NCBI GenBank assembly: GCA_037176885.1
Contig: JAWWNJ010000145.1
Span: 527,380 to 591,379, forward strand
Direction: 5' to 3'
DNA length: 64,000 nt
DNA from: Favolaschia claudopus
Lineage: Eukaryota; Basidiomycota; Agaricomycetes; Agaricales; Mycenaceae
Under the pieces are notes generated by a model that worked only from the letters and a program-made list of their open reading frames with translations, made no database searches and had not been told where the DNA came from. Made by a program: the position numbers and the translations under genes. Shown here one piece after another: positions 42,180-54,036 of this stretch (positions are counted from its first letter, which is position 1; every line of letters starts with the position of its first letter).

Positions 42180-45100
42180 CAGCGCTGCGAGCCGTCTAGG
42201 CTCGCGTAGCTGCTCACGAGTCAAGCCCCCTAGGTATCTATGTCTTGTGGTCTCAATTTGAGCTGGACGCTGGAAGTGGGCTGGAAGGATTGGGCGGCGC
42301 GGGGCCGCCTATAGTGATGCGCTGGCGCATTATTTTTATTGGAGTGATATCCGTCTTCCAGCTCATAAATATCTACTGGCTAGGTACCGTCTCGCGCAAG
42401 CCGCACGGATTGTCTGGCTCGTTTGAGGCGTGCGCAACCGCCGCCAGCTACGTCGACGGGCGTGACGTAGCACGACGCCAACGGTCTCACGCCGTGACGT
42501 GGCGACCATCTCTTCTCCACCACCATCTCCGACGCTGGCGATGGCCACCAAGCGCTGCCTTTAGGCTTAGCTGCTGGTGGTCTCCATCTTGAAGTGCTTC
42601 GCCACACTCCTGAAACATTCAAGAACTCTATTCCGGGTGGACCAAGATTCTCCGTGCCATGCGCGGCTGGCTATATCTTTCTGGTCGTCTTCGGCTTGCA
42701 GATTTCAATGACCGGGTGCCGGCCTCTCAAAGCAATGCAAACCACCAAGCGCTGCCTTGTGCTTAGCTGCTGGTGGTCTTCGTCTTGAAGACCTTCGTGT
42801 TGGGGGCCGGCGTACTCCCTACCCCCTCTTCTCAAGACCTCCTCCGGACGGACGAAGATTCTCCGCGCTGCGCGCGGCTGGCTACTACTCCTTATCGATA
42901 CCATCTGGACGATTCTACGTACCTCACCGAGCGCTGCCTCTGAGGCTTAGCTGCTGGTGATCCGTGTCTTGAAGACTTCCGCATAGCCGGCTACCCTTTT
43001 CTCTCTTCAAGACTTCTTTCCGGTGGTGGAAGCCTCTTTGCGCCGGACGCGACTGGTTACTTCTGGCGACCATCCTCAAGATCTCGATATGGGGGGCCGG
43101 TCTCCCCCTCTTCATCTCTCTTCAATGTCTCAGCCAGCTGGACGAAGATTCCTCGCGCTACGCGCGGTTTGCGACTCCTTTTGGGCTGTACTCGTCTTGC
43201 AAATTCCGAGAGCGGGGGGCTTCAATAACGTACCCCCTTTCCAAGACTCTGCTTGTATCGATGACCACCGAGCCCCGTGAAATGGCTGCTGGTACGCGGA
43301 GGATTCCGTGGGATCGGGGGCCAGCGATAAAGTGGGTTGACAGAATGGGAAAGATTCAGGCTGGAGCAAACATGGTACACGTCGGTCCACGCGCTTTACT
43401 TGCGTCGCGTTCGTTGTTCCCGCATATGGAATGAATATTCGTGTAAATGCCAACTTGGTGATGATGTCTGAGGAAGCGCCGATGCTTTGTCGTCTGGCTG
43501 CAGGCCTCAGACGCTCGTCTCAAAACACGCCCTAAGCCGAAGTTTTCACTACTACAAGGGCTTCCACCGGAACGACGTGTGGCGCGCTACGTGGATTCAC
43601 TCCCAGTTCCGTTCTTATTCGTCTTGCTCCTCGTAAAGGGTCTCCGTTCCCCTTGCTCATCAAGTTACTTTCTTCGTGGATATTCCGAATGCGGGTGGCG
43701 CTCGCCTCGAACGTTTCGCGAGCGAGGGGAAGAGTTTAGATTGGAGGGCTACGCGTTAAGATTGTGCCACGATTCCCTCCCGCCAAACCTCTTGACGATG
43801 ATTTGTTCCGACTCAATCTCAGATACTTCAATGCGCTATCGAAGATTCAGCTGCGTACTCATAGCGAGAAAGATCTCTTCAGGGACGGCATGTATAGTCC
43901 TACAGGCCGTATTTACTGGCATTAGCGCTCACCAATGGAGTGAGATGGAGCGCTGTCGGACGCGGCTGCCCTTGAAGTGAATCTTTGGGATTGACGACAC
44001 ACTGCTGAGATGAGAGGGATTTGGAGCGTTGAAGCAGATTCGGAGGGCTTCGGAGTACTCAACGAGGAAGCGCTGACGCTTCGCGTCTGGCTGCTCGCCT
44101 ACGTCCTTTGAAGGTACACGTTGGGGGCTTGGGCCGTTGTCAGTCGATCGAGATACGCTGACGACTTGTTTCCGTCCGAGACTGGCGCAGCATGACCATC
44201 CGCTGCTGAGCAACAGTGAGAAGCGAACCGACTTATCCGTGTCTATGACGCACCTCGGATTGATACGAACTGCTGAGACTTTGGGGATACCTTTTCGTCG
44301 ACGGCATGTACAGTCCCCCAGGCTGCACTTACCCACTTGACGCTCGTTGAGCTTTTGGTTTGAGCGCCGGTGGACGCAGCCGTCTTTGAGAAGCACATCT
44401 CCACGATCGACGACGCACTACTTTCAGTACTGCTGAGATTGGGAGACCGCTGAACGTTGAGGTGAAGCTGGATGGTCTTGGAATAAATTGCCCTTATTGC
44501 GCTGCTTGAGGCGAACGAAAGCTTCGAGCTTAAAGTGGTTATGAGACGAGGGAGCGCTGACGTCTCGCCGTCTAGCTGCATGCCTCTGTTTATGTGTTTA
44601 GCAGAATGTGTGCCAAGATTACTTACTGTACGATTCACCTCGAGCCTTCCCGCCTGTTACCGAGTCCATCGAACCTCTCGTTCCGACTGAAGACCGTACA
44701 GCCCGCCGGAAGCTATGTATCTCACGGAGAGAAAGCGGAGGTTTCTGTGGTGGCGCACTGACGAAAGCGGTCGTGCGGCTCGATGTTCGACGCCACGTCG
44801 CTGGAGCTATACATGGGGAGTGGGCTGATAAGGAATATTGAGAACGGAGACGGAAACAAACTCTACGGCATACGCACATTCCGTTCCAGGCCATCTCACC
44901 CTCAACACAATCTATTCCCTTGACCGTTAACTTCCACCCTCTGCATTTGCGATTCATAGAGGCTAGACGTATTCGAGCGAGACGTGCGACTGTTGTGGGC
45001 GATCCTCGGATATTCAAGTCCATGCTCTCGAGTGCGTTGCGATGCTGCTAAGAGGAGTTTGTTTCAATTCCAAGAGATTTCGTGACGCCTCGAGTCTTGA

Positions 45101-46430
45101 CATGTCCGACGAGGAGAGGAAATACTTACCTGCTCGTTGTGAACTGGGGGGCTTTGCCTACCATTTCTGCTTTCCGCGCTGGCGATTCCTCGGAACCTGC
45201 CGCAGCTGCGTTAGCAGAAGAGGGCTGAAACAAATCAGGCGACGTACGTACGGCCTCGACAAGCGCGCTGGGGGGCAACGAGAACGAATCGGGGGTGTCA
45301 AGGAACCCGAGACGGGACGCGTGCGCTGGAGGGCGACGTGGCGTGTACCTTCGACTTGTTGTCATCGAGGTTTTTGCAGACTACAGATACTTGCAACGTA
45401 CCAATCAGCGTCTCCTCCCCATGCCTCGTGCCACGCATCCCTCTCTAAGACGGAGTTTCTACATTGGGGGGCTGGACTGACCTTTCGAGCGGTAGCGGAT
45501 ACGTGAAAATTCGAGTATGGACGTACCTTCCGCATGGTATAATCGAGCAACATCGTGCCCAAGCCGCTGCGTTGCCCGACGTATATATTCCCTGCTTTCA
45601 GCGCTGGCAGTTCCTTGCGGACGGCCTCAGCTGCGGGAGAGAGGGGATCGGATCGAATGACGTACCGTCTCGTTTGTGCCGCACACCCTCATCTGGGACG
45701 AACTACCCTTGAGCATACTCCGTCGTCGTTCGTTGCTTCCGTTCGTGATGGAAGACCCGCTTTTGGGGGGCATGGAGCGACGGCTTCGAACTAGAGCTTA
45801 AATGATGAGCTCGTTCTCGTTGGGGGTAGCATTGAACATCCGAGAGGACGCAATGCGTCGAGGGTGGGTTGATGAATTTGCCGCCTATCCCTTTCAGCTT
45901 CCCGCGCTGGCAATTCCTCATAGTTGCCTTAGCTGCGTTGGCAAAAGGGGAGATGGAAACAAATCCAACGACGTACCGGTCGCGCAAGCGGTGCCCTGGT
46001 AGGCGGCGTAGCGTGTCTCTTCAAGTCGGTCCGTCCTGGTGCGCGTCTCGATGTCGTCTTACCATCTCTCCGGCGATCTCATGAATTGGGTCGGTGGGAC
46101 CTTGTCGGGGCAACGAATCGGGATGCCAAGTGCTTGACTTCTTATTGCTGTTAGCAAGAGTTCCGGGACACGCCTTTGGCGACGTACCTCGAAGGTATTT
46201 GCCCTCTCACTCGTTCTGTTCCTCGCAGCATTCCGCCAAACACGCTTTCCCCTTCGACCACCCCCCTCCACCTCCGGTTTTCCCTTAAGGTTCTCCTTGT
46301 ACCGCATTAGCACGTTGGCGAAATGGAAGATCAGGCGACGAATGAAACCGACGGGACTTCAAAGTTGTGGGATGGTCGGAGGAAGCGCTGACGCTTCACT
46401 GTCGAGCTGCACGCCTTCGTACCTTGTATA
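42180..46430. repeat. Array of covarying hairpin units (GCGCTG ... AGCTGC)
   Basis: At least 14 units share the frame [stem A]-AGCGCTG-[stem B, loop, stem B']-(TT)AGCTGC-[stem A'] while both stems change sequence and stay paired. Instances start near 42181, 42551, 42748, 42930, 43268 (degenerate), 43475, 43831, 43948, 44068, 44363, 44553, 45173, 45597, 45901 and 46384. Stem A is CCACCA/TGGTGG at 42545, ACCACCA/TGGTGGT at 42741, TCACC/GGTGA at 42924, GTCTGAGG/CCTCAGAC at 43466, TTCTGCT/AGCAGAA at 45165 and CCCTTT/AAAGGG at 45889. Stem B is GACGC/GCGTC at 44075, GCCT/AGGC at 42936, GGCAA/TTGCC at 45909 and CGAGCC/GGCTCG in the first unit. Between 42.5 and 43.3 kb the spacing is about 170-200 bp. 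GGGGGGC and GACGTACC words recur between units. No convincing gene is seen in the region. Confidence 0.65.
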
Positions 46431-47556
46431 TACGCATTCGGGGGGCGAAGAATGGATTGACAAATGCTACAAATGGTCACAGGATACGCCTATCTGCATA
46501 GCACGATGGCAGCCTACGACTTCAATCCAAGTTGTCGTCAGCCGACGAGTCTTGAGATATGGATGCGGGGGGCATACTCTAAGTTTATTTGTCCTCTGAC
46601 GCGCTCCACGACTTCCCCCTGACAAAATCTCGTTCCATCGACCGCATTCCTCCGCCGACGACACTCGGACTGGGGATTTGGCCGTGGGAACGATTAATAA
46701 GCGTTACATAACGTGCTTGAGTAAGGTGCGGGGATCCCACGCTCTCTATCTTAAGTGCCGTCACATCGAGCGACGAATATGATTCTGAGATATGTCTTAG
46801 ATTCACCAAAAACGTGTCTAGGTGAGTGCTGTTCTAGGTGAGTGCTGTGCGATGGTGAATACTTTCGCGATTCTGATATGGAGTTGGATAGGAGACGGCG
46901 CGTCGTTAACTCATGGGCGTGGTCTTAGAGGATCAGTGAGTGGGTAGCTCATGGAAGTTCCTTAACTGATTTCCTTTGCTAGGATTGTGAGGATTATCAA
47001 TTGCAGGGGTATAATGGTCTATAGTACAGCTTGGTGGTAGTAGTATGTAGATTGAATAGTAATACAAGATTTTATCGTGAATTGGATCGAGCACAACCAA
47101 AGGGGACAATGACTGTGAGGGTACTGCTAGGCCGACTGTGAAGGCGCAGCCGCACTGACTGTGGGCCACGGTCGCGCTGGCTGTGGTAGCGCAGCGGCGC
47201 CGCCGCAGCCAGGTTGACCGCGAAATTGGCCATAACGCAGCTGAGATGGCCGTGCGGGCACAGTCATGCCGACCGCGGTCGCGCGGTCAGGCTGGCCCCA
47301 TGCCACGGCCGAACGAGCCAGCGCACGCGCGGCTGTTTCGGCTGCGACTTCTCCCTACAGTGTCGGGTCGTTCTTGATGATTGAAGCTGTGTAACGTTCT
47401 ATTAATAAGCTCTAAAGTTGCATCCGATGACGATTTGACCGCCAATATAATTTATTTAGCTGGGAAATGTAGACTCAATTACAAAGGTAATGAAACATAC
47501 AGAGAATTATTGAAGCATATGAGGGCTGAATTGATAGAACCGAGCAGCCAGAGTGC
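46431..47556. other. No gene seen; tail of the hairpin region and GC-rich stretch
   Basis: Holds an 82-bp dispersed repeat (46670-46751), a short tandem duplication of CTAGGTGAGTGCTGT (about 46817-46846) and a GC-rich stretch at 47130-47340 with GCGCTGGCTGTGG-like words. No exon pattern. Confidence 0.4.
46670..46751 (+). repeat. 82-bp dispersed repeat, copy 1
   Basis: Nearly identical to the reverse complement of 55551-55632, with one difference seen (CTTGAGTAAGG against CTTAAGTAAGG). It contains the palindromic word CGTTACATAACG. No element around it was recognised. Confidence 0.7.
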
Positions 47557-49956
47557 CTATTTGCGTGCAATTCGATCACCCCGAGCTTCCCGCGCCTTGT
47601 TAATTGCACCAAGCAGGGCGGAACTGCCTTGATTCGCTTCGGGATATGCTTCGAGAAACGATTGCTTGTCACGTTTGTAACTAAAGCCTGTGAGCAGCGA
47701 TATAATGCATTGAACGGTTCGGGAAGGACTTACTGGTCGATGAATTCAGTGGCAATAATTCTCTGTTGCGTATGTTTCATTGCCAGAGGCTTATTTGTAC
47801 CGCGTAGCCAATCTTTCGGCCAATCCTTCAGTGACGTCGTGAGACCATGTTCCGCGTCGCCGTCTTCCCAGTGCTGAACAATTATTATTCAGGACTCGGA
47901 TCGTTTGTAATTGGGACGTCTGGAACAATCAGACCAGCGTCGGGAAGCGGACGTCCTCGGGTGAGAGCAGGCGGTTGTGATTGCAGTGAACTGGCCAAAT
48001 TAACGGAAGACACGGAAGACGCGGGGGTTACACGAGAGGGAAATGACGGAATAGCCGGTCGTCCCGAGACAAAGGGATGTGAGGTGGAAAGAGTTTGTAT
48101 TTGAATAGTTGTCGGTGCAAAATTGCCTATATTTAGCTGAAGATTCAAGTGCGGCTGCGCATTGGGTTGACCAGTCGTCAACGCTATACATGATATCAGC
48201 AATAGATGGGATGATGCGAAGCTAGCTATAGGTAATCGATTCGCACCTGGTGCGGTGACAGCGGCGGCCACAATACGGAGCAGTGCATCAAATTCAGTCG
48301 AGAGAGTGCGTATGTCGGCGGAAAGCGACTGATGAAGCATCGTGATATTTTCGGCGATTGCTGGAGCAGTTGAAGTAGCTTCGCCGAGGAAGCTTTTATC
48401 TGTATCAGGCTTAGTAGGCAGCAGCATCCCACTATAATCATCTTCGTAAGTATTTAGCTCGTCGAGAAGATATTTGATCAGTGTATCACGCTGGAATAAT
48501 CAAACGGTCAGCTCAAGAATACAGAATACAATCAAAATCAACATGTTCGCCTTCGGCCCATCCACCCCACCACCGAACCTGTCGAAGCGTCCAACGTCGA
48601 CCAACGGCAACCGGTGCAAACATAAATCTGTATTGAGCGCCACCTCGACGGAAACAGTGCGTAGAGAATGTTCCATTGGCGCGCGGTAAATCGGCGCCGG
48701 CAGCAAACTCTGTGATCCACTTTTGAACATCATCATGGGATATGTGCTCGCCTGTTTGCACGATCCCGTTTGCGCCGGTGGCGGGGAAAATGTAGTCGTC
48801 GGGATTAAGGGGACATTTGTAAATGTCTTCCTCCAAATATTTAACCCAACGCGTCATCCAGGTGAAGGAATCACACGCGGGTAGGTCGGGTTGTGCACAG
48901 ATTTTGAACTTCCCACCTGTTCGCGTTCAGTAAAAGCCAGATCGAGCCAAATGAGCAGGGTATACTTCGAAGGTCAGCTTCCTTGTCAGTTTTATTGACG
49001 CGTTTCTGCCATCCCTTCCGATTCGTCAGCTGTAACTCGAAATATGGTGTGTTGAATGCTTTGGAGTCTTCCAATCCGAACGTGAGATGTTTGCGTTGTA
49101 GCTTGATGAGCTCGAAGCAGCTATATGATTGTTATTGAAAACAGGTGCGGCAAATTGGATTGGAATATGGTACCGCGACCAAATCGCAAAACATTTGAAC
49201 GCCAAAATGCTTCGTTTTCAGGTTTTGCTCCTCTACTGTGCTCGACTTTTCTTCGTATCTCGACGCCGGGCATGTTTCATCCGACCAAGCGAACATCCGG
49301 GACATAAATTCCTCAGACATGGCGAGGGAGTGCTTGCGGTCACCGCCATCCATTCCGCATTTGTTTTTGATGGCCACCATTGTATCTTGGACCTTCGCAG
49401 AGTCGATGGGATTACCCACCCAAGCGACGGTTGTTGGATTGAAGTGCCATTTGCCTCGATATTTGTCTCCGTCGCTGAATCTGTGCTCAAACGACTGCAG
49501 GAAACAAACGGAGAGGCAAGACTCATCGCATCTTCCACATTAGCTTGAATGCAGCGTGAATCGTATCTGCTGTGCCGATTTTACGACCCTGGCCATAGAT
49601 CTTGTATACCAGGTAAAGGGAGACCATCTCCGGCGAGTGCACACTCGGCGTCGCGTCGAAAGCGCGTCTATACGCAGGATCATCGAATTTAAATGAAGAC
49701 TCGCCATCTGGCTTCGAGTGGAACTCTGGAGTGTCTGGGGCTATCTGATCTACATCCTCCTCAAACTCACTCTCTTCATCGCTGCCCTCCGAGCCCGAAT
49801 CCTCGTCTGTTTACTTGTTTTTTCCCTTCTTTTCCTTCCCTTTTCCCTCCGCTTTGTCCCCTTTCCGGATTGAGCAAGAAGACGGCGTTTGTGACCCTTC
49901 GTGATCGTATACGGTGTTTTGGGTTTTGAAGTCGGTTTTTTAGGAGTCTTCGGCAT
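47557..49956 (-). CDS. Crypton-like tyrosine recombinase, multi-exon
   Basis: A site-specific recombinase of the Crypton type, which integrates DNA through a phosphotyrosine intermediate. From the N-terminus: a basic start near 49956, an acidic stretch, 'VSLYLVYKIYGQGRKIGT' (about 49620), 'GDKYRGKWHFNPTTVAWVGN' (about 49470), 'CFELIKLQRKHLTFG' (about 49110), 'NRKGWQKRVNK', 'YIFPATGANGIVQTGE', then the catalytic 'THCFRRGG' (about 48660) and 'WWGGWAEGEH', an intron of about 50 bases, and 'RDTLIKYLLDEL' with the likely nucleophile Tyr (about 48470). A Pro/Ser-rich linker leads to the C-terminal module 'LTTSLKDWPKDWL' and 'KQSFLEAYPEANQG', ending at 47557. Some joins (near 49560, 49130 and 47890) could not be resolved and may be frameshifts, so activity is uncertain. 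Cryptons lack inverted repeats, so the element ends are not defined. Confidence 0.75.
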
Positions 49957-50709
49957 CGCCCAGAGTCATGTTTGAGGTACAGTCTGAGTGGATGAATGTT
50001 AGGAGATATTGTTGATACTTGTTAGGTTTACACGCTTGAAGACTTGATGTGATCGCACACTGAAGGCCGCAACAGTTGAATTGCACTCAGTGAAGCTAAG
50101 ATACATTCTGTAAGAATGATTCTGTAAGCCACCAGGAATTACAGGGAGCAAGGAAATCAAACAAAGAGTGCACATACCTGAAATTACAGAAGTTTTCATC
50201 ATTTCCAGGGCCAACAGAGGTCGGAATAAATTGCTGGATGTAATTACGAGTCCTCCAAACTGTCAACTGCGACTTCAGCCATTTTCTAACCAGAACAAGT
50301 GTCGAATCGAGCCCCGTAGAGGTAAACATAGCACCGGTGATTGTTTAACTGAGTAATTGAAGCAGCACAGAGATCCTGAGGTGCTAGATCTCAAAGACAC
50401 GTTGAATCGTTGCTAGAAATGCTGGAATCGGGGGTCTAACTCTGTTGGGCAAGGCGGATGTGCCTACACGAAGCTCAGAGTTGAAGGCTGCACAACTCGA
50501 GATATAGATGCTGAGGAGCCCCCAATGTTGTTGTAGAACGAAGCGCGAGTTAGATCGTGGGTTCTACTGCAGCACTCCTTGGTACAGAGGTCCAGGGAGA
50601 GCGGGAGTGGTGAAAGGGTGGTGAGGTGGCGAGGTGATTTACTTTTTAGGACATTACCTCTGAACAGTGACCAAACAGTGACCAGCCGAAGGGCAAAGGC
50701 CTTAAAAGC
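49957..50709. other. No gene seen
   Basis: Upstream of the recombinase. Short frames only. A purine-rich stretch precedes the SINE-like element. Confidence 0.4.
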
Positions 50710-51276
50710 TATACGGTGGTGTAGTGGCATCCATCGTCTCCGGGGAGAGTCGTGTGAGTTTTGCTCACGACGGCGAGGGCCCTCGTTGGTTCGATTCCTG
50801 CCCGCACCCGGGAGAAAACACTTTAGACACTCTCGGCTTCTGCCCTCCGACTTTTCAAACTCCGTTCCCTCCGCTTCGGCAAACACGTTTGATCGTGACT
50901 TCGGGTCACGGGTTCCGAGGAGTAGCGCACTTGCGGTTCAAGCCCCGGTCGGCCGGCGGCTGGGAAATTCAACTTTAACAGACGCGCGGCAACAAATCAT
51001 CCATCACACTTTGTCTGATCAGGCGTACGCTGCCGCCTTGATCCTTTGACGCCCATCCTACGGGGATCGCAACCTCGGCAAGCACTGGCCAAAGGCCGTC
51101 GGACCGGGACTTCATGCCCGAGGCACTGGGAGTTGATTGGTTGTATAAAAAGGGTGACGTGGGAGGAAAGGACGGACTGGAAACGATTAATCATGTAGTC
51201 AGTTGATGTCGGCATGTCGTGTACCATAGCCGCTTGCAGCGGCTCGAGCACGTTAATTGATCTCAACAACAACAAC
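50710..51276 (+). mobile_element. SINE-like element with tRNA-like head and LINE-like tail
   Basis: The head has a perfect pol III A box TGGTGTAGTGG (50717-50727) and B box GGTTCGATTCC (50788-50798). Between them is the imperfect hairpin GTCGTGTGAG-TTTT-GCTCACGAC, like a long variable arm. The acceptor halves (50710-50716, 50802-50808) pair at only about four of seven positions, so it is tRNA-derived rather than a working tRNA. The 3' end carries the 42-base segment with hairpin CCGCT-TGC-AGCGG (51217-51257) shared with 24685-24726, then an (AAC)n tail at 51264-51276. No target duplication was found, so the exact ends are inferred. Confidence 0.6.
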
Positions 51277-51598
51277 ATACTGTCACACATTGTGACATGT
51301 GTGACATTGTCACGAATTTACTATATACGAAGTGCGGTTGTCGTAAAAGCGGTCAAAATCATGTAACAAGTTATAAACTGGTGTTTTTGACGTGAATAGT
51401 ACCCATATGCGTTAGAAGAGTGACACAAACGGCCAAATTGCCACAAATTGTATCAGTTTTGCGATCTCATAATGCATCATTAATGCACTAAAAACTTGCC
51501 CCAAACCTTATGCATTAGGCAATATGAGAAAATGCATAAAACACCAGCTACCAAGTTGGTGGACCCCAAAACACTATGCAGAATGAGGTTTATGCATT
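51277..51598. other. No gene seen
   Basis: AT-rich, with repeated TGCATTA/ATGCAT words near 51470-51620. No ORF of note. Confidence 0.4.
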
Positions 51599-52764
51599 GT
51601 GAGCATATGCATTATGAGATGTTCAACTGTACTCGTCGTCCAGCCTCCGCCGCCGCCCACGCAGCAGATGCCCGTTCTCCCGCAGCAGATCGTCCCTCCC
51701 ATTCCGCCTGCTGCTGCAGTAGCGTCAAGTGCAGCAGGAGCAAATGGGGTTGCGAATGGCATTACGCCGGCGATGCCGGACGGGATGACGCATGAGCAGG
51801 CTGTGGCGCTTTTGCAGAAGTTTCAGATGCAGGGATTTGCGGCCTTTTCTGGGCCTCCGGCTGGTGTTGTGAATGGGAATGGGTATGAGCCGGCGACGAC
51901 GTCTGCGAATGTGAATGGGGGGTATGCGGGTGCGAATGGGGCGGGGAATGAGCAGCCGCATAGGAATGGGGGCTATCATGCCTTGTCCCCGAATTCAGGG
52001 GGTGGGGGTGTGGGGGAGGGGCAGAGCAATGGGCAGCAGCAAGCTCAGCAACAGCAGCAGCCGCACTTCACGGACGAAAGTCGGACGGTGCAAGAGGGCC
52101 GTTTGGGGATGCGCAGGATGCGGCGCATGAATCGGTGACGCCGTCGACGCAGGTTCCGACGAGCTCGTTCTCGCCGTTTTGGCCTGATCCCCATCAGCAT
52201 GGTCAGCAACAGCAACACCAGCAACAACAGGCGCAACAGCAGCAGCAACAACGACAGCCGATTGGCGGGCTGTATGCTGCGGCGGAGTTGCTTGGCAGGA
52301 GGCGCGACAGGTATGCTGGGATGATGCCTTATGGTGGTGCGCAGCGTGGTAGCTTGGGAGTTCCGACAGGCAAGAGCTATAAGCCCTCATTCCTCCCCTG
52401 TGCAGCCGAGCATCCAGACGTCCGGTGGGAGTGCTGCTGTGCCTATTTGTGGTCGGGGCGGGTATGCTGGGAGTCCGCCTGCGTTCCAGGCTATCTGCTA
52501 CCAGGAGCCGCGGCCGATTCGCGTCCAGGATCGGGTGCTGCGTGTGGTGGTGCTGGGGAGCAGCTGCGCGTTGAGAGGATCGTTGGTGGGGAGCTGTTAT
52601 TCGATGATCTGAATGGGACGTTAGTGAGCTTGGATCTGGATCGGGAGCGGGAGAGGGAGTATGCGTGGGGGTTGAAGAGCCCCACTGTTACGGAGAGCAC
52701 GAGTGCGGAGAGTACGAGTAGTGGGGGGAGCGTGCAGTTCCGGATGTCGATGGAGTCGCCTTGA
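51599..52764 (+). pseudogene. Gln-rich protein fragment with frame changes
   Basis: The plus-strand sequence reads as a low-complexity protein: 'PPPPPTQQMPVLPQQIVPP', 'DGMTHEQAVALLQKFQMQGF', Gly/Asn-rich repeats, then poly-Gln runs at about 52030 and 52205-52255. The C-terminal part has 'GGELLFDDLNGTLVSLDLD', 'REREREYAWGLKSPT' and a Ser/Thr-rich tail ending at 52762-52764. The open frame switches near 52095 and probably again near 52380 and 52540, and the 5' part is missing, so it is read as a truncated, broken gene. The composition fits a transcription or chromatin factor, but no domain supports that. Confidence 0.45.
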
Positions 52765-53416
52765 AGCGCCCGCTTCCGATGCTCTTTTGTTGCTTCTTTC
52801 TTGTGGATGGTAGGATGGATCAAGGCTTTGGTCTTGATGTTTTTTCTCTTCGTCGTTGCTCCCCTTGCCGTCCCGCTCCCGATCTCATGTCGCCTTCGTC
52901 CTCGTCCCCGCCGTCGCCGTGTCATTACTTTGCCTTTGCCTCGGACGACGCGCGACCTCCCTTCTCCCGCCACTCCCCTGCACGACGCATAATCGAATCG
53001 ACCTCCCGGAACAGAATATCATAATATTCTTCTATTACAGCTTATATTGTCTCTTTCTCTCTGTGGCCGCTACTCGACCTCAACCACCACTCCGTTTTTT
53101 CTCTCTTATCGCCACTCTCGTCTTGCTATCAGTCTACACCCTCGGAAACCACTACCGCACAGTCTATCTATCCGTTCTCTGTTTTGCCAGCTCGCTCCTC
53201 CACAACACTGTCAACTACAAAGGATTATGTACCAGCATTTGCGCGGCGAATGCATAAATTGGTGGTTTCTCATGAAAATACCACCTCGGGTTCAAAGGTG
53301 TAGTGAATGCTTTCGGAACCTTTCTGAGCATCAGAATGCTTCGTTCGACTTTAATCTAAACTTTTCTGGGCACACTATGTAATTGAACAGTGAAAATCCT
53401 GAGCTTTCTTTCGGAA
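52765..53416. other. Pyrimidine-rich 3' flank, no gene
   Basis: CT-rich stretch downstream of the broken Gln-rich gene, then the 3' region of the F-box remnant on the other strand. Confidence 0.4.
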
Positions 53417-53767
53417 TCAGACAAGCTCCACGAGGGCATCGGTTTCGACGAATCGCAGTGTGAGAGAGGTCAGTTGCGACCAGGAAGTCTCACTTTGTGA
53501 GTATTGTAGGCACAGCCATTGAGGACGACCGTCCGCAATCATCTTGAAAATGTCTGGAATGTCGGAGTACCCCGTGAACTGCAGGCACAGGGTATGAAGA
53601 AGCGGCAGACTGTTGAAGCCGCCAAGCACCGAGGGGTCCTTGACGACCAAGGTGAGGCGCTCGAAACGCCCGAATGCGGAACGAGAGCCGAGATGATGGG
53701 TAGCGTTACTCTTGCTGTGTCTACAGCATGAATAGAAAGTGGGACTGAACATGCTCTTTCCAGCCAC
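53417..53767 (-). pseudogene. F-box/LRR protein C-terminal remnant
   Basis: The minus-strand frame contains 'RFERLTLVVKDPSVLGGF', 'NSLPLLHTLCLQFTGYSD', 'DIPDIFKMIADGRPQWL' and 'WSQLTSLTLRFVETDALV' before the stop, Leu-rich stretches of the kind found at the ends of agaric F-box proteins such as the one at 38779-40048. The N-terminal part with the F-box is absent. The reading is lost where sequence related to the palindromic element starts (about 53770), so the gene was probably truncated by that element. Confidence 0.5.
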
Positions 53768-53769
53768 TT

Positions 53770-54036
53770 TTCAATAGGGGCATTCAAAGTACTGTACCTC
53801 CCTGTATGGAAGCAACAGCGAGGGACCGTGACAAAACGATTGCCGCATTTTCAGGCAACCGACCTCAACCGACCCGCCGTGAGCCGTGACCGTTGCCAAA
53901 GGAGGCAACCGTCTGGTTGTGAAGAAGCCATCAAATCGTTGAATTCACTACAATTTCGAGGGATGTCGGCCATAAGCAGCACAAAAGGTACGCATAGACT
54001 CACCTGTGTATGTTCCCAGGCCAAAACTTTTTTTTC
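53770..54036. repeat. Diverged arm related to the palindrome
   Basis: CTGTATGGAAGCAAC, GGACCGTGAC and AGGCAACCGACCTCAACCGA resemble words in the arms of the palindrome that follows, in the orientation of its right arm. Probably an older copy. Confidence 0.45.

Noticed and set aside
42180..46430. Hammerhead or other known self-cleaving ribozyme in the hairpin units
   Set aside because: No CTGATGA...GAAA core and no other ribozyme consensus that I know fits the conserved AGCGCTG/AGCTGC words.
50710..50810. Functional tRNA gene
   Set aside because: A and B boxes are perfect, but the acceptor stem pairs at only about four of seven positions and the variable region is too long. Read as a SINE head.
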